Assembly (NCBI RefSeq): GCF_004799755.1
Contig: NZ_SLUB01000009.1
Coordinates: 62,001 to 126,000 of the forward strand
Direction: 5' to 3'
From: Bacillus timonensis
GTDB lineage: Bacteria > Bacillota > Bacilli > Bacillales > Bacillaceae_L
DNA: 64,000 nt
The translations under genes and the position numbers were made by a program. Positions 53,179 through 61,729 of the stretch are shown here, piece by piece (within the stretch, counting starts at the first letter, position 1; each line of letters opens with the position of its first letter). The notes beneath the pieces are model-generated. The model was not told where the DNA came from and ran no database searches. It saw only the letters and a list, made by a program, of their open reading frames with translations.

Positions 53179-53664
53179 TCAAACCGTTAAGTCGTTTTCT
53201 TCTTGGATTTCAATGGCATTTTTCAATAGCTTTTGAAGCACGGCTGCAAAAACTGAAATAACAAAGCATGCACAAATAATGACCAATGCAATCAGCAGGA
53301 CACCTGGGTGGCCTGCATTTTGTGAGATTACGAAAAAGAAGCCAATGACGTACCATGCACTTATGATCGCTGCACAATACTTTATGATAGTTAAGGAATG
53401 CACCGATTTATGAGAGAAGGCATTGTTTTTATCAATATAACTTAGTAGTTTAAAACCCTGAAAAAGCGCAAATAAAAACGGGATCAAGGTCACTTCGATG
53501 CCAATTAACAAAGGATATTTTAAATACGCAAATTCTGGATTTTTGACTGCTAAATCATTTGCAGCCCAAGGTAGCCAATACATACATAAAGCCAAGACAA
53601 CGATACCCATAAAAAAGATGGCTCCTTTTAAAAAGAGTGTATTCCCTCGTTCTTTTAGCCTCAT
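53179..53664 (-). CDS. DUF2975 family membrane protein
   Basis: 161 residues from ATG 53664 with GGAGGG 4 bases upstream; ATG 53676 with AGGTGAGG is an alternative adding four residues. Four membrane helices (about 10-30, 50-72, 90-112, 122-145), with FKLLSYIDKNNAFSHKSVHS between helices 2 and 3. First gene of the operon with the YozG-like regulator. Function unknown. Confidence 0.82.
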   Translation of the reverse strand: MRLKERGNTLFLKGAIFFMGIVVLALCMYWLPWAANDLAVKNPEFAYLKYPLLIGIEVTLIPFLFALFQGFKLLSYIDKNNAFSHKSVHSLTIIKYCAAIISAWYVIGFFFVISQNAGHPGVLLIALVIICACFVISVFAAVLQKLLKNAIEIQEENDLTV

Positions 53665-53774
53665 GATTCCCTCCATCAAAAACACCTCACCTATTTTTTC
53701 TCTTTGATTAGTGTACATGATTGTTTATTGTTTTTCAATAAATTATTATCATTTTCCGCTATTTGTGAACTTAT

Positions 53775-53839
53775 TTAAAATAATTATAAAAAAGACTTTT
53801 AAAATCCGAGCGGTGTGTTATAATTAATAATAATTATAA
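53775..53839 (+). promoter_or_regulatory. Two near-consensus PerR/Fur boxes and -10 region of pfeT
   Basis: TTAAAATAATTATAA (53775-53789) and TAATAATAATTATAA (53825-53839) each differ from the PerR consensus TTATAATNATTATAA at one base. TATAAT at 53819-53824 can serve as -10. B. subtilis pfeT is known to be repressed by PerR and activated by Fur, so this fits the ATPase downstream. Binding is inferred. Confidence 0.7.
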
Positions 53840-53921
53840 AGTAAAAATCACTAAAACAAAGCGCTGCTATCAAAACGATTGCAGTTTTCTTGTTTAAATG
53901 GCTTAATGAGTGTGATTCCCT

Positions 53922-53994
53922 TTCTCAATTAGCAAAATGAAGTTGATTTTAATTCTCAATTAGATACCAATAAATGATTATTTTTCTCAATTAG
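53922..53994 (+). repeat. Three TTCTCAATTAG motifs at exact 31-bp spacing
   Basis: TTCTCAATTAG starts at 53922, 53953 and 53984. The sequence between copies is not conserved, which argues for a protein-binding array (three helical turns) rather than a simple tandem duplication. The last copy ends 18 bases before the pfeT start codon. The unit resembles half of a Fur-type site (ATTCTCAAT). Confidence 0.6.
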
Positions 53995-54012
53995 AAAACG
54001 GAGGCGAATGAA

Positions 54013-55947
54013 ATGAGTACAGAAGTAAAAGCAGCTCCAGGCCAACAACTATATAAAACAGAAAAAGAACCTTCTCCTTTCCTTGAAAAAGTAAAGCTTC
54101 ACGGAGAATTGATTGCGGCTTTAACGAGTGGTGTATTAATCGCGGTCGCATGGTCTTTAGGTCATTTTGAACAAAATACGGCTTCGATTATGTTGTATCT
54201 TCTTGCTTTTATTATTGGTGGTTATGCAAAAGCAAAGGAAGGCATTACTGATACAATCACTGAAAAAGAATTAAATGTGGAAATGCTGATGATTTTTGCT
54301 GCAATTGGCTCTGCCATTATTGGCTACTGGAATGAAGGGGCGATTTTAATCTTCATCTTTGCCTTAAGTGGCGCTCTTGAAACCTATACAATGAACAAGA
54401 GCCATAAGGAAATCTCTTCTCTCATGGGAATGCAGCCTGAGGAAGCAACACTTATCCAAAACGGGATCGAGCATATTGTCCATGTTTCATCCCTTCAGAT
54501 CGGGGATACCATTTTAGTTAAACCAGGCGAGCGTATTCCAGCAGATGGAAAGCTTTTAAAAGGTGAGACAAACGTGGACCAGGCAGCCATTACCGGTGAA
54601 TCGATTCCGGTTCAAAAATCCCTAGGTGACGAGGTTTTTGCAGGTACTGTTAACCTGCGTGGTTCGATTACCATTGAAGTGACAAAGCCAAATGAAGATT
54701 CGTTGTTCCAAAAAATTATTAATCTTGTTCAATCCGCACAAAGTGAAAAATCACCTTCACAGCTTTTTATCGAAAAATTTGAAGGTAAATATGTGAAAAT
54801 TGTTTTAATCGCGGTCGGTTTCATGATGTTTCTTCCCCACTTTCTTTTAGATTGGTCATGGACTGAAACCTTTTACCGGGCGATGGTATTACTAGTTGTT
54901 GCCTCCCCATGTGCACTTGTTGCTTCGATTATGCCGGCGACTCTTTCGGCGATTTCAAATGGTGCAAGACGCGGAATACTTTTTAAAGGCGGTGTACACC
55001 TCGAGCAACTTGGTAACTTAAAAGCGATTGCGCTTGATAAAACCGGAACATTAACAAAAGGAAAACCCGTCGTAACAGATGTCATTGTGGCAGATTCAAT
55101 GGAACAAAGTGAATTTTTACAGGTGGTTGCTTCGATTGAAAATCAATCGACTCACCCATTAGCAGGAGCTATTGTGGCGGCACACGCTAAATCAAATGGC
55201 CAGGAATTGCTTTCAATTGATGGAATCGAGGATATACCTGGTTATGGAGTAAAAGCAACTTTTGGTGATGCCAATTGGCTTATTGGTAAAGCCGATCTTG
55301 TCGGGAAAGAAGCAGCCGCTGCTTTTAAAAATGGGGTTTCGAAACAATTGGCTTCTGAAGGGAAAACGATTGTTTATGTAAAATGTGGGGACGACATTGC
55401 TGGAATTCTTGCGCTTAAGGATGTTGTCCGTGATGATACAGTTTCAGCTATTTCAGCTTTACAAGATTTAGGAATTTACACTGTGATGCTAACCGGTGAT
55501 GGTGAGAAAACAGCTGAAGCCATTTCGAAGGAAAGCCATGTTGACCAATACATTGCTGAATGTTTACCGGAAACAAAGGTTGACCACATTAAAGATCTGA
55601 TTTCGAAATACGATACCGTTGCGATGGTCGGAGATGGAATCAATGATGCGCCTGCTTTAGCAACGGCAAACGTTGGGATTGCGATGGGTCAGGGAACCGA
55701 CGTGGCCCTTGAAACAGCCGATGTCGTTCTAATGAAAAACGACCTGCCTCGAATCGCGGAAGCCGTTAAGCTTTCAAAACGTATGAATCGGATTATCAAA
55801 CAAAATGTCGTTTTTTCAATCGCTGTGATTATGCTGCTGATTGTTTCAAACTTCTTTCAAATCATTGACCTCCCATTTGGAGTCATCGGTCACGAAGGAA
55901 GCACCATACTTGTTATCTTAAACGGGCTTCGATTGTTGAAGTCATAA
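54013..55947 (+). CDS. pfeT: P1B-type ATPase, PfeT/ZosA-like iron (metal) exporter
   Basis: 644 residues; no N-terminal metal-binding domain. Motifs: TGES in AAITGESIPV, the SPC metal-site helix in VVASPCALVASIMPA (about 290), phosphorylation DKTGT in LDKTGTLTKG (about 345), HP in STHPLAGAI and GDGINDAPAL (about 545). The SPC motif marks the P1B-4 group, which includes B. subtilis PfeT, an Fe(II) exporter under PerR and Fur. Two PerR-like boxes upstream support this assignment. ATG with ACGGAGGCGAATGAA, a strong ribosome binding site. Co2+ or Zn2+ export cannot be excluded. Confidence 0.9.
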   Translation: MSTEVKAAPGQQLYKTEKEPSPFLEKVKLHGELIAALTSGVLIAVAWSLGHFEQNTASIMLYLLAFIIGGYAKAKEGITDTITEKELNVEMLMIFAAIGSAIIGYWNEGAILIFIFALSGALETYTMNKSHKEISSLMGMQPEEATLIQNGIEHIVHVSSLQIGDTILVKPGERIPADGKLLKGETNVDQAAITGESIPVQKSLGDEVFAGTVNLRGSITIEVTKPNEDSLFQKIINLVQSAQSEKSPSQLFIEKFEGKYVKIVLIAVGFMMFLPHFLLDWSWTETFYRAMVLLVVASPCALVASIMPATLSAISNGARRGILFKGGVHLEQLGNLKAIALDKTGTLTKGKPVVTDVIVADSMEQSEFLQVVASIENQSTHPLAGAIVAAHAKSNGQELLSIDGIEDIPGYGVKATFGDANWLIGKADLVGKEAAAAFKNGVSKQLASEGKTIVYVKCGDDIAGILALKDVVRDDTVSAISALQDLGIYTVMLTGDGEKTAEAISKESHVDQYIAECLPETKVDHIKDLISKYDTVAMVGDGINDAPALATANVGIAMGQGTDVALETADVVLMKNDLPRIAEAVKLSKRMNRIIKQNVVFSIAVIMLLIVSNFFQIIDLPFGVIGHEGSTILVILNGLRLLKS

Positions 55948-55953
55948 ATAGAA

Positions 55954-55989
55954 GGAAAGGACTTGACCCCTGCGTCCAAGTCCTTTTTT
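55954..55989 (+). terminator. Terminator of pfeT
   Basis: AAAGGACTTG ACCCCTGCGTC CAAGTCCTTTTTT hairpin. Confidence 0.9.
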
Positions 55990-55994
55990 GATTT

Positions 55995-56056
55995 TTGGGG
56001 ACCAATGGAACCGTCCCTGTGGTCCTTGGGGACCAATGGAACCGTCCCTTTGGTTC
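55995..56056. repeat. ACCGTCCC-family element, two tandem units
   Basis: GGGGACCAATGGAACCGTCC followed by CTGTGGTCCTT, then the same unit again ending CCTTTGGTTCTAC. Related to 43983-44010 and 62738-62835. Confidence 0.7.
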
Positions 56057-56067
56057 TACCTCTGGTT

Positions 56068-56166
56068 CTAATGGTAGCCGTTGCTGCCATTAGCAGAACT
56101 GCTTGTTTTTTGTTTTGGGCTATTTTTCTTTCCCTTTTGTTTTGTGCCGCCGTCTTTTTTAGACAT
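56068..56166 (-). CDS. Short basic Lys/Gln/Ser-rich protein (32 aa)
   Basis: From ATG 56166, with AAGGAGG 8 bases upstream, to TAG: MSKKDGGTKQKGKKNSPKQK then a Ser/Asn/Gly tail ending GYH. The strong ribosome binding site supports translation. It resembles the small basic proteins common in Bacillus spores and cytoplasm but is not assignable to a family. Downstream of YihY in the opposite direction to pfeT. Confidence 0.5.
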   Translation of the reverse strand: MSKKDGGTKQKGKKNSPKQKTSSSANGSNGYH

Positions 56167-56247
56167 GATAGAGGCCTCCTTGTATGATACTTACACCCTC
56201 TATTATCTCTCGCTACCTTCTTTTCATGAAGGTAACTTCCGGTAAAA

Positions 56248-57087
56248 TCAGCGGCCGTCCCTGATGCGATGGCAATTTAGTATCGCGTTGATTTCACCAC
56301 CGATGATAATGATCATCGCCGATAAATAAAACCAAATCATCAGCACAATGATGGCTCCTAGGCTTCCATAAGTTGTTGAGTAATGCCCGAAGCTGTTCAC
56401 ATAATAGGAAAATGCAAGCGAAACAAACATCCATCCAAAGGTCGCAAAAAAGGCTCCAGAAATAATTTCTTTTATCTTTAACGGACGGTTAGGCGCGACC
56501 CAGTACAAAAAGGTAAACACGATAAATAGAATCGCAGCACTCACAATCCAACGAATTCCGTTCCATATATCTAAAAATTCATCAGACAGGCCAAACGATG
56601 AAAAGATAAAAATCCCAATTTGTTTTCCGAAGACCGGTAATAACAAAGCCACAATGATGACAAAAATCATCCCAAACGTTAATAAGATTGAGATCCCTCT
56701 TGTGAAAAAGAAGTTCCGTGTTTCCTTCACATCGTAGGCCTTGTTAAACGCACGAACGACCGCATTAATCCCATTGGAGGAGGACCATAATGTACCGATG
56801 ATCCCTATGGATAACAGCCCGCCTTTTTGCGAACCCACAATGTAATTTAAGTTTTCTTCAATCATAGAAACAGTACCCTCTGGTGCGTACTGCGCTACAA
56901 ACTCCAACACATCAATTTGGGAAATGGGCAAATACCCAATAAGTGTCACAAGAAAGATTAAAAACGGGAATAGAGATAGTAAGAAAAAATAGGCAAGCTC
57001 TGCTGAAAGACCACCTACTTCATCTTCCTTATATCGCAAAATTAATTCCTTAATAAACCGCAAATCTAACGTTCGAATTTGGGTCAT
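56248..57087 (-). CDS. YihY/virulence factor BrkB family membrane protein (YfkH-like)
   Basis: 279 residues, six membrane segments. Family features: AELAYFFLLSLFPFLIFLVT (about 25-45), GILWSS-like GTLWSSSNGINAVVRAFNKAY (about 100-120), FGWMFVSLAFSYYVNSFGHY and TYGSLGAIIVLMIWFYLSAM near the end. Function unknown. Four bases after the YtxH gene stop, so same operon as the YtxH and phosphatase genes, as yfkH-yfkI-yfkJ in B. subtilis. Confidence 0.9.
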   Translation of the reverse strand: MTQIRTLDLRFIKELILRYKEDEVGGLSAELAYFFLLSLFPFLIFLVTLIGYLPISQIDVLEFVAQYAPEGTVSMIEENLNYIVGSQKGGLLSIGIIGTLWSSSNGINAVVRAFNKAYDVKETRNFFFTRGISILLTFGMIFVIIVALLLPVFGKQIGIFIFSSFGLSDEFLDIWNGIRWIVSAAILFIVFTFLYWVAPNRPLKIKEIISGAFFATFGWMFVSLAFSYYVNSFGHYSTTYGSLGAIIVLMIWFYLSAMIIIIGGEINAILNCHRIRDGR

Positions 57088-57091
57088 CTTT

Positions 57092-57445
57092 TCACCTCTC
57101 TATATTATCGTCCCTCACATCATCCGTTTTATTAGAAATTGCGTCTTTCGTTTCTTTCACTGCTTCAACGATTTCCGGTGTCGTTTCGACGATTTCATTT
57201 ACCCTTGAGGTCACGATGCGAACGTCCTCCGCTACCTGCTCAATCGTTGTACGAACCGTATTAAATCGGTCCTTAACAAGCTCTGTATATCCCTGTGGAT
57301 TTTTCATCACATCTACTGCTTTTCGACTAACTCTTTTACTAGTATGTAAAAACTGCTCTCTTGTTTCCTTATCAAATAAAGAAATCGCTGCTCCAAGGAC
57401 AGCCCCAACGACCATGCCTTCCACCATTTTATTGCGTTTTGCCAT
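57092..57445 (-). CDS. YtxH domain-containing protein
   Basis: 117 residues. N-terminal hydrophobic glycine/alanine segment (GMVVGAVLGAAISLFDKETR, about 9-28), then a helical charged stretch with repeated Val/Glu heptads. YtxH proteins are general-stress or membrane-associated in Bacillus. ATG with AAGGAGTAATCCAAA. Six bases after the phosphatase gene. Position matches yfkI. Confidence 0.82.
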   Translation of the reverse strand: MAKRNKMVEGMVVGAVLGAAISLFDKETREQFLHTSKRVSRKAVDVMKNPQGYTELVKDRFNTVRTTIEQVAEDVRIVTSRVNEIVETTPEIVEAVKETKDAISNKTDDVRDDNIER

Positions 57446-57451
57446 TTTGGA

Positions 57452-57931
57452 TTACTCCTTCCCAACAAAATTTTCTTTTTTAATGACGTCTAAAAGACGC
57501 TTGCACCCATTGCTCACAAGCTCATACGTTTCATCAAAGTTCCCCGTGTAATATGGGTCAGGTACATCTGTAACCTTGCTGTCTTCAACGAAATCGAGAA
57601 GCCTTTTAATCTGACCGGTTTTAGTGGTACTGGTCATTTTTTTTAGATTCTTTAAATTGTCAGAGTCCATCGCGATAATATAATCAAATTGTTCAAGATC
57701 CTCTTGGATAACCTTGCGCGCCTTAATCCCTTCAAAAGACACTTTATATTTAGTTAAAATGGTTTGCGTCCCCTTATGTGGTGGATGTCCAATATGCCAA
57801 TCCCCGGTACCTGCTGAATCCACCTGAATATCATTGGTGAGCCCTTCCTTTTTAACCATATCTCGAAAAATGGCCTCCGCCATCGGTGATCTGCAAATAT
57901 TCCCTAAACACACGAATAAAACTTTAATCAT
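57452..57931 (-). CDS. yfkJ: Low molecular weight protein-tyrosine-phosphatase (YfkJ)
   Basis: 159 residues. Signature loop VLFVCLGNICRSPMAEAIFR with catalytic Cys9 (C-x5-R-S) and the general acid in VPDPYYTGNFDETYELV. Removes phosphate from protein tyrosines; B. subtilis YfkJ is linked to ethanol stress. First gene of the operon yfkJ-ytxH-yihY, opposite to yfkK. Confidence 0.92.
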   Translation of the reverse strand: MIKVLFVCLGNICRSPMAEAIFRDMVKKEGLTNDIQVDSAGTGDWHIGHPPHKGTQTILTKYKVSFEGIKARKVIQEDLEQFDYIIAMDSDNLKNLKKMTSTTKTGQIKRLLDFVEDSKVTDVPDPYYTGNFDETYELVSNGCKRLLDVIKKENFVGKE

Positions 57932-58037
57932 TTTTGTCCATTCTCCCTTATGTCATATATTTCCGTACCTTGCCATATTAAATAATAGCAGAAACGTGAT
58001 ACAATAAGAATACACTGAAAATTGAAAGGATGAAAAC

Positions 58038-58265
58038 ATGGATCTCTCACAAAAGTCGGTCGAAAATGTAGAGTTTATGATAGAAAAAATCAAAGAAAAG
58101 CTGAAAGTGCTTAACATCGGTGCCATTAAGCCTTCTCATTTTGATGAAGAAATGTACGAGGAATTAAAGGACATCTATGACCTCACCATGAAAAAGAACT
58201 CATTCAGCCCGAACGAAATGCAAGCACTCGTCGAAGAACTCGGAAGCTTACGCAAAAATAAATAA
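58038..58265 (+). CDS. yfkK: DUF1128 family protein YfkK
   Basis: 75 residues: [20 protein letters not shown] then [20 protein letters not shown] and [14 protein letters not shown], the DUF1128 pattern. ATG with GAAAGGATG. Function unknown. Divergent from yfkJ as in B. subtilis. Confidence 0.9.
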   Translation: MDLSQKSVENVEFMIEKIKEKLKVLNIGAIKPSHFDEEMYEELKDIYDLTMKKNSFSPNEMQALVEELGSLRKNK

Positions 58266-58275
58266 TACATAGTAT

Positions 58276-58300
58276 GGCGGCCAAGATGGCCGCTTTTTTG
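58276..58300 (+). terminator. Terminator of yfkK
   Basis: GGCGGCC AAGAT GGCCGC followed by TTTTTTG. Confidence 0.9.
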
Positions 58301-58424
58301 TTTGTGGTGATTTTAAGACGCAAATATCTGCGGCGAGACGCATATCCCATACGTACGGGATCACTAAATTTCTAAAATTTCAGTCAATAACCACTCCCCC
58401 CTGCATATACGTATACAAAGGGGC

Positions 58425-58460
58425 ACAGTAGGGACATGGGGACAGGTACATTGTCCCAGA
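58425..58460. repeat. Short GGGACA/TGTCCC element
   Basis: AGGGACATGGGGACAGGTAC then ATTGTCCC, a weak relative of the GGGAC..GTCCC intergenic elements elsewhere in the window. Confidence 0.35.
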
Positions 58461-58507
58461 CTTCATCTTTCTATATTCTCCAGCCCCAATCTAAAGGGGG
58501 AATACAC

Positions 58508-58651
58508 ATGTTAGGACTATGGCTAACGCTTATTGGTATAGCTGTATTGTATTTTATCTCCGCTGGATTCTGGTTTTACTTTGTTGCAACCTCGATGGAT
58601 AACGACGATTCCACCAAAATTGACCCGCTACCCAAAGATCAAGACTTTTAA
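58508..58651 (+). CDS. Small single-helix membrane protein (47 aa)
   Basis: 47 residues from ATG 58508 (AAAGGGGGAATACAC upstream). One membrane segment (WLTLIGIAVLYFISAGFWFY) and an acidic tail (MDNDDSTKIDPLPKDQ). Not recognised. Followed by a terminator shared with treA. Confidence 0.6.
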   Translation: MLGLWLTLIGIAVLYFISAGFWFYFVATSMDNDDSTKIDPLPKDQDF

Positions 58652-58685
58652 AAAAGCCACACCCGATTTGTGGGCATGGCTTTCA
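58650..58685. terminator. Bidirectional terminator between the small membrane protein and treA
   Basis: AAAAGCCACACCC GATTT GTGGGCATGGCTTT hairpin between converging genes. Confidence 0.75.
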
Positions 58686-58711
58686 CAGTGTAGGCAAAAC
58701 GTCTACACTTT

Positions 58712-60400
58712 TTATTTTGCAGTTAAATGATACACCACGGATTCGTATGGACGTAAGCTGATCCCTTTTGAAATATCAGTTTGGGAGTCTCCATAATTTG
58801 AAACAAGAAGATCCGTTGTGTATTTTTCCAACTCAATTTTTTCAGGAATCTCGAATGTTGCTTCCTTCCCATAAAAATTATTCACAACAAGGAGTTTCTC
58901 ATTTTCTCCGTTTCTTACATATGCAAAGATTTGCGGGTCTTCTTCAAGTAATAGCTCATAATCCCCGTATGTGATAATATCGTATTCCTTACGAAGCTTA
59001 ATCAATTTTTGATAATGATAAAAGACTGAGTTTTTGTCCTCTAACGCATTTTCCACGTTAATGGTTTTGAAGTTGTCAGCGACATTAATCCACGGTGTTC
59101 CACTTGTGAAGCCAGCATGCTCAGATGCATCCCATTGTACAGGTGTACGTGAATTATCACGTGATTTATGTTTCAAAATCTCAATGATTTGTTCGTTGCT
59201 CATACCCTGTTCTTTTTTAATATTGTATATATTTAGGGACTCGACATCGCGATATTCGGAGATATCCTCGAATTTCGGATTGGTCATTCCGATTTCTTCC
59301 CCCTGATAAATATAAGGAGTCCCTTGCATCATATGAATCGTTGTTGCAAGCATTTTTGCTGATTCTGTTAAATACTTGCCATCATCTCCATATCTCGAAA
59401 CGATGCGCGGTTGGTCATGGTTGCACCAGAATAGTGCATTCCAGCCCCCACCATTATGCATTTCCACCTGCCAAGTTGAAAGTATTCTTTTTAACGCCTG
59501 GAAATCAAAATCCGCAACCGTCCATTTATCGCCATTTGGGTAATCGACTTTTAAATGGTGGAAATTAAAGGTCATACTTAGCTCTTCGCGTTCAGGATTC
59601 GAATAATTGATACAATCATCAATGGTTGTTGACGACATTTCACCAACCGTCATACTATCGTATTTCGAAAAAACCTGCTGATTCATTTCATGCATGAATT
59701 CATGAACGCGCGGACCGTCTGTATAAAACTTTCGACCATCCCCAGGAGCAACTGAACCATCATCATCTGGGAAGCGTTGGTCTTTTGAAATTAAATTGAT
59801 GACATCCAGACGGAAGCCATCCACCCCTTTTTCAAACCAAAACGTCATCATATCATAGACTTTTTGACGAACTTCTTCGTTTTCCCAATTCAGATCGGCC
59901 TGTGTCACATCAAAAAGATGGAGGTAGTATTGGCCCGTTTTTTCGTCATACTCCCAAGCATTTCCTCCAAATTTTGATTCCCAATTGTTTGGCGGTTGCC
60001 CGTCTTTTGGGTCCTTCCAAATATAAAAATCTCGGTATGGATTATCCTTTGATTCACGAGATTTCTTGAACCATTCGTTTTCAGTTGAAGTATGGTTGAC
60101 GACGATGTCCATAATGAGTTTAATGCCGCGAGAATGAGCTTCTTCAAGCAAGCGGTCAAAATCCTCCATCGTGCCGTATTCTTCTTGAATCGCAAAATAG
60201 TCACTAATATCATACCCGTTATCACGTTGCGGGGATTTGTAAATTGGCGTTAACCAAATAACATCAATACCTAATGCTTTCAAATAGTCGAGTTTTTCGA
60301 TGATCCCTTGTAGGTCACCAAGACCATTTCCAGTTGTGTCATTAAAACTCTTTGGATAAATTTGATAAACGACAGACTTCTTCCACCAAGGCTGTTTCAA
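58712..60400 (-). CDS. treA: Trehalose-6-phosphate hydrolase (GH13)
   Basis: 562 residues. Hydrolyses trehalose 6-phosphate to glucose and glucose 6-phosphate. GH13 motifs: DIVVNHTS, nucleophile Asp in DGFRLDVINLI (about 200), acid Glu in TVGEMSSTT (about 258), and WCNHDQPRIVSRYG (about 325). The match to B. subtilis TreA is close over the whole length (TNWESKFGG.AWE and YYLHLFDVTQADLNWENEEV). No treP or treR is visible; B. subtilis has them adjacent. Start ATG is preceded by only weak GTGGTGTAGCAGTTG. Confidence 0.92.
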   Translation of the reverse strand: MKQPWWKKSVVYQIYPKSFNDTTGNGLGDLQGIIEKLDYLKALGIDVIWLTPIYKSPQRDNGYDISDYFAIQEEYGTMEDFDRLLEEAHSRGIKLIMDIVVNHTSTENEWFKKSRESKDNPYRDFYIWKDPKDGQPPNNWESKFGGNAWEYDEKTGQYYLHLFDVTQADLNWENEEVRQKVYDMMTFWFEKGVDGFRLDVINLISKDQRFPDDDGSVAPGDGRKFYTDGPRVHEFMHEMNQQVFSKYDSMTVGEMSSTTIDDCINYSNPEREELSMTFNFHHLKVDYPNGDKWTVADFDFQALKRILSTWQVEMHNGGGWNALFWCNHDQPRIVSRYGDDGKYLTESAKMLATTIHMMQGTPYIYQGEEIGMTNPKFEDISEYRDVESLNIYNIKKEQGMSNEQIIEILKHKSRDNSRTPVQWDASEHAGFTSGTPWINVADNFKTINVENALEDKNSVFYHYQKLIKLRKEYDIITYGDYELLLEEDPQIFAYVRNGENEKLLVVNNFYGKEATFEIPEKIELEKYTTDLLVSNYGDSQTDISKGISLRPYESVVYHLTAK

Positions 60401-60550
60401 CTGCTACACCACCATAAATAGTAATTTCTTGTAGTATTTCATAAATAAAAAACTTTATTTATAATAGTAGTGTAACTTGTATATACAAGTTGGTCAAATT
60501 TAATACAGTAGAGATAGTACCTTGGTATTGTGGGAAGCTGTGGTTCCTCA

Positions 60551-60652
60551 TTTACTGCCGCTATTGTAAAAATACTGCCGCTATCTGAGATTTACTGCCA
60601 CTATTTTAAAAATACTGCCGCTAAATAAAATTTACTGCCACTAACCCATTTT
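60551..60652. repeat. 20-bp tandem repeat, five copies
   Basis: ACTGCCGCTA or ACTGCCACTA recurs with start points 60554, 60574, 60594, 60614 and 60634, an exact 20-base period. Units alternate between TTTACTGCC and AATACTGCC. It ends just before the DUF488 stop codon. Confidence 0.85.
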
Positions 60653-60657
60653 CAATT

Positions 60658-61029
60658 TTATATTTCCACTTCACACTCCAACACTTCCTTCAGGACAACC
60701 GCCTGGTTATGTACTTCATCCTTTGCACCAAAAAGAAGAGTTACTTTTTCTTCCCCGATCATGTGCAGTAATTCTTGAATTGCCACTTTTTTCTCGTCGT
60801 CACCCTGTAATTCTTTTATGTACTGCTCTTTAAACTCTTCAAAGCGTTCAGGTTTGTGGTTAAATTCCTTGCGAAGCTCCGTGCTTGGGGCGATTTCCTT
60901 CATCCACCTATCAAGCTGTGCTTTGTCCTTTGAAATCCCTCGTGGCCAGATGCGATCCACCAATATCCGTATTCCGTCCTCCTCACTAGCAGGCTCATAA
61001 ATTCGTTTTACTACTAGATTTTCGTTCAA
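60658..61029 (-). CDS. DUF488 family protein (YeaO-like)
   Basis: 123 residues. Family motif GIRILVDRIWPRGISKDKAQ followed by LDRWMKEIAPSTELRKEFNH and VTLLFGAKDEVHNQAVVLK. DUF488/YeaO proteins are small cytoplasmic proteins of unknown function, sometimes linked to redox or uptake stress. 54 bases after the DUF1992 gene, with a terminator hairpin between that also contains its ribosome binding site (GGAGGG). Confidence 0.88.
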   Translation of the reverse strand: MNENLVVKRIYEPASEEDGIRILVDRIWPRGISKDKAQLDRWMKEIAPSTELRKEFNHKPERFEEFKEQYIKELQGDDEKKVAIQELLHMIGEEKVTLLFGAKDEVHNQAVVLKEVLECEVEI

Positions 61030-61044
61030 AACTGTTTTCCCTCC

Positions 61045-61079
61045 AAAAAAAGGGCAAAACGCAATGTTTTAGCCCCTTC
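61045..61079 (-). terminator. Terminator between the DUF1992 and DUF488 genes
   Basis: Minus-strand AAGGGGCTAAAAC / GTTTTGCCCTT hairpin followed by TTTTT and then the DUF488 ribosome binding site; partial read-through or attenuation is possible. Confidence 0.7.
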
Positions 61080-61083
61080 TACT

Positions 61084-61554
61084 TTATTTGAATTTGTTAT
61101 GCATTTTCATTTGATAGTCTTTGAAAACCGCTGAATGCGAGGTCTTTCTATTTTTTAAGATTTGATTTAAGCGAAACTGTTTTTCGTTTAATTTTTTCTG
61201 ATAGATCACTCGCTGCTCCTCATCTTCACAATTATCAAGTAAATTCTCTATGGTGAGTAGCTCTTTTTTAATCTCGGTTTCCTCATTAATGAAGCCGGAG
61301 TTTTTCATGACGCGATAAGCCATGCGAAGATCCTCTGGAATCGCGGAATCATCATCAAGCTTCAGCGGCTTCCCGTAACCAGGAAGGTTGTCAAATTCTC
61401 CATCCTTATAGGCCTTGCGAATTTTATCCTCTGAAATAATAGTTGAAAAATCGATTGTCTTCGCCCTCCTTTTTTGGAGTGTTTCATCTACTACTATTTT
61501 ACGTGTATTTTGAACAAATTGCCATTCTTCACTTATATTTCTCCTATGTTTCAT
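61084..61554 (-). CDS. DUF1992 domain protein (DnaJC28-like)
   Basis: 156 residues. Conserved segment EDKIRKAYKDGEFDNLPGYG then KPLKLDDDSAIPEDLRMAYR and MKNSGFINEE, the DUF1992 signature (residues about 40-95), followed by a coiled-coil-like helical tail. Lacks a J domain. Function unknown. Divergent from mreBH. Confidence 0.88.
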   Translation of the reverse strand: MKHRRNISEEWQFVQNTRKIVVDETLQKRRAKTIDFSTIISEDKIRKAYKDGEFDNLPGYGKPLKLDDDSAIPEDLRMAYRVMKNSGFINEETEIKKELLTIENLLDNCEDEEQRVIYQKKLNEKQFRLNQILKNRKTSHSAVFKDYQMKMHNKFK

Positions 61555-61729
61555 TCTTTACAATATGACAACAACCCCCAAAAATCGACACATTTTCATG
61601 AATCCTTATAAGGTGAAGTGGGTTAATATGACTACTCATCAATTTTAAAAGGAATAGCTTAAATATTTCGGACGAATGTTTATGGCTATTAGTATATAAC
61701 CACCAAACTCTTTGAAGGATGGAGATAAT

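Noticed and set aside
55963-56187. 74-codon plus-strand frame after pfeT
   Set aside because: It runs through a terminator and the ACCGTCCC repeats; the opposite-strand 32-residue gene has the better ribosome binding site.
60551-60652. CRISPR or direct-repeat origin (iterons)
   Set aside because: Period 20 bases is too short for CRISPR, and no replication gene is near.
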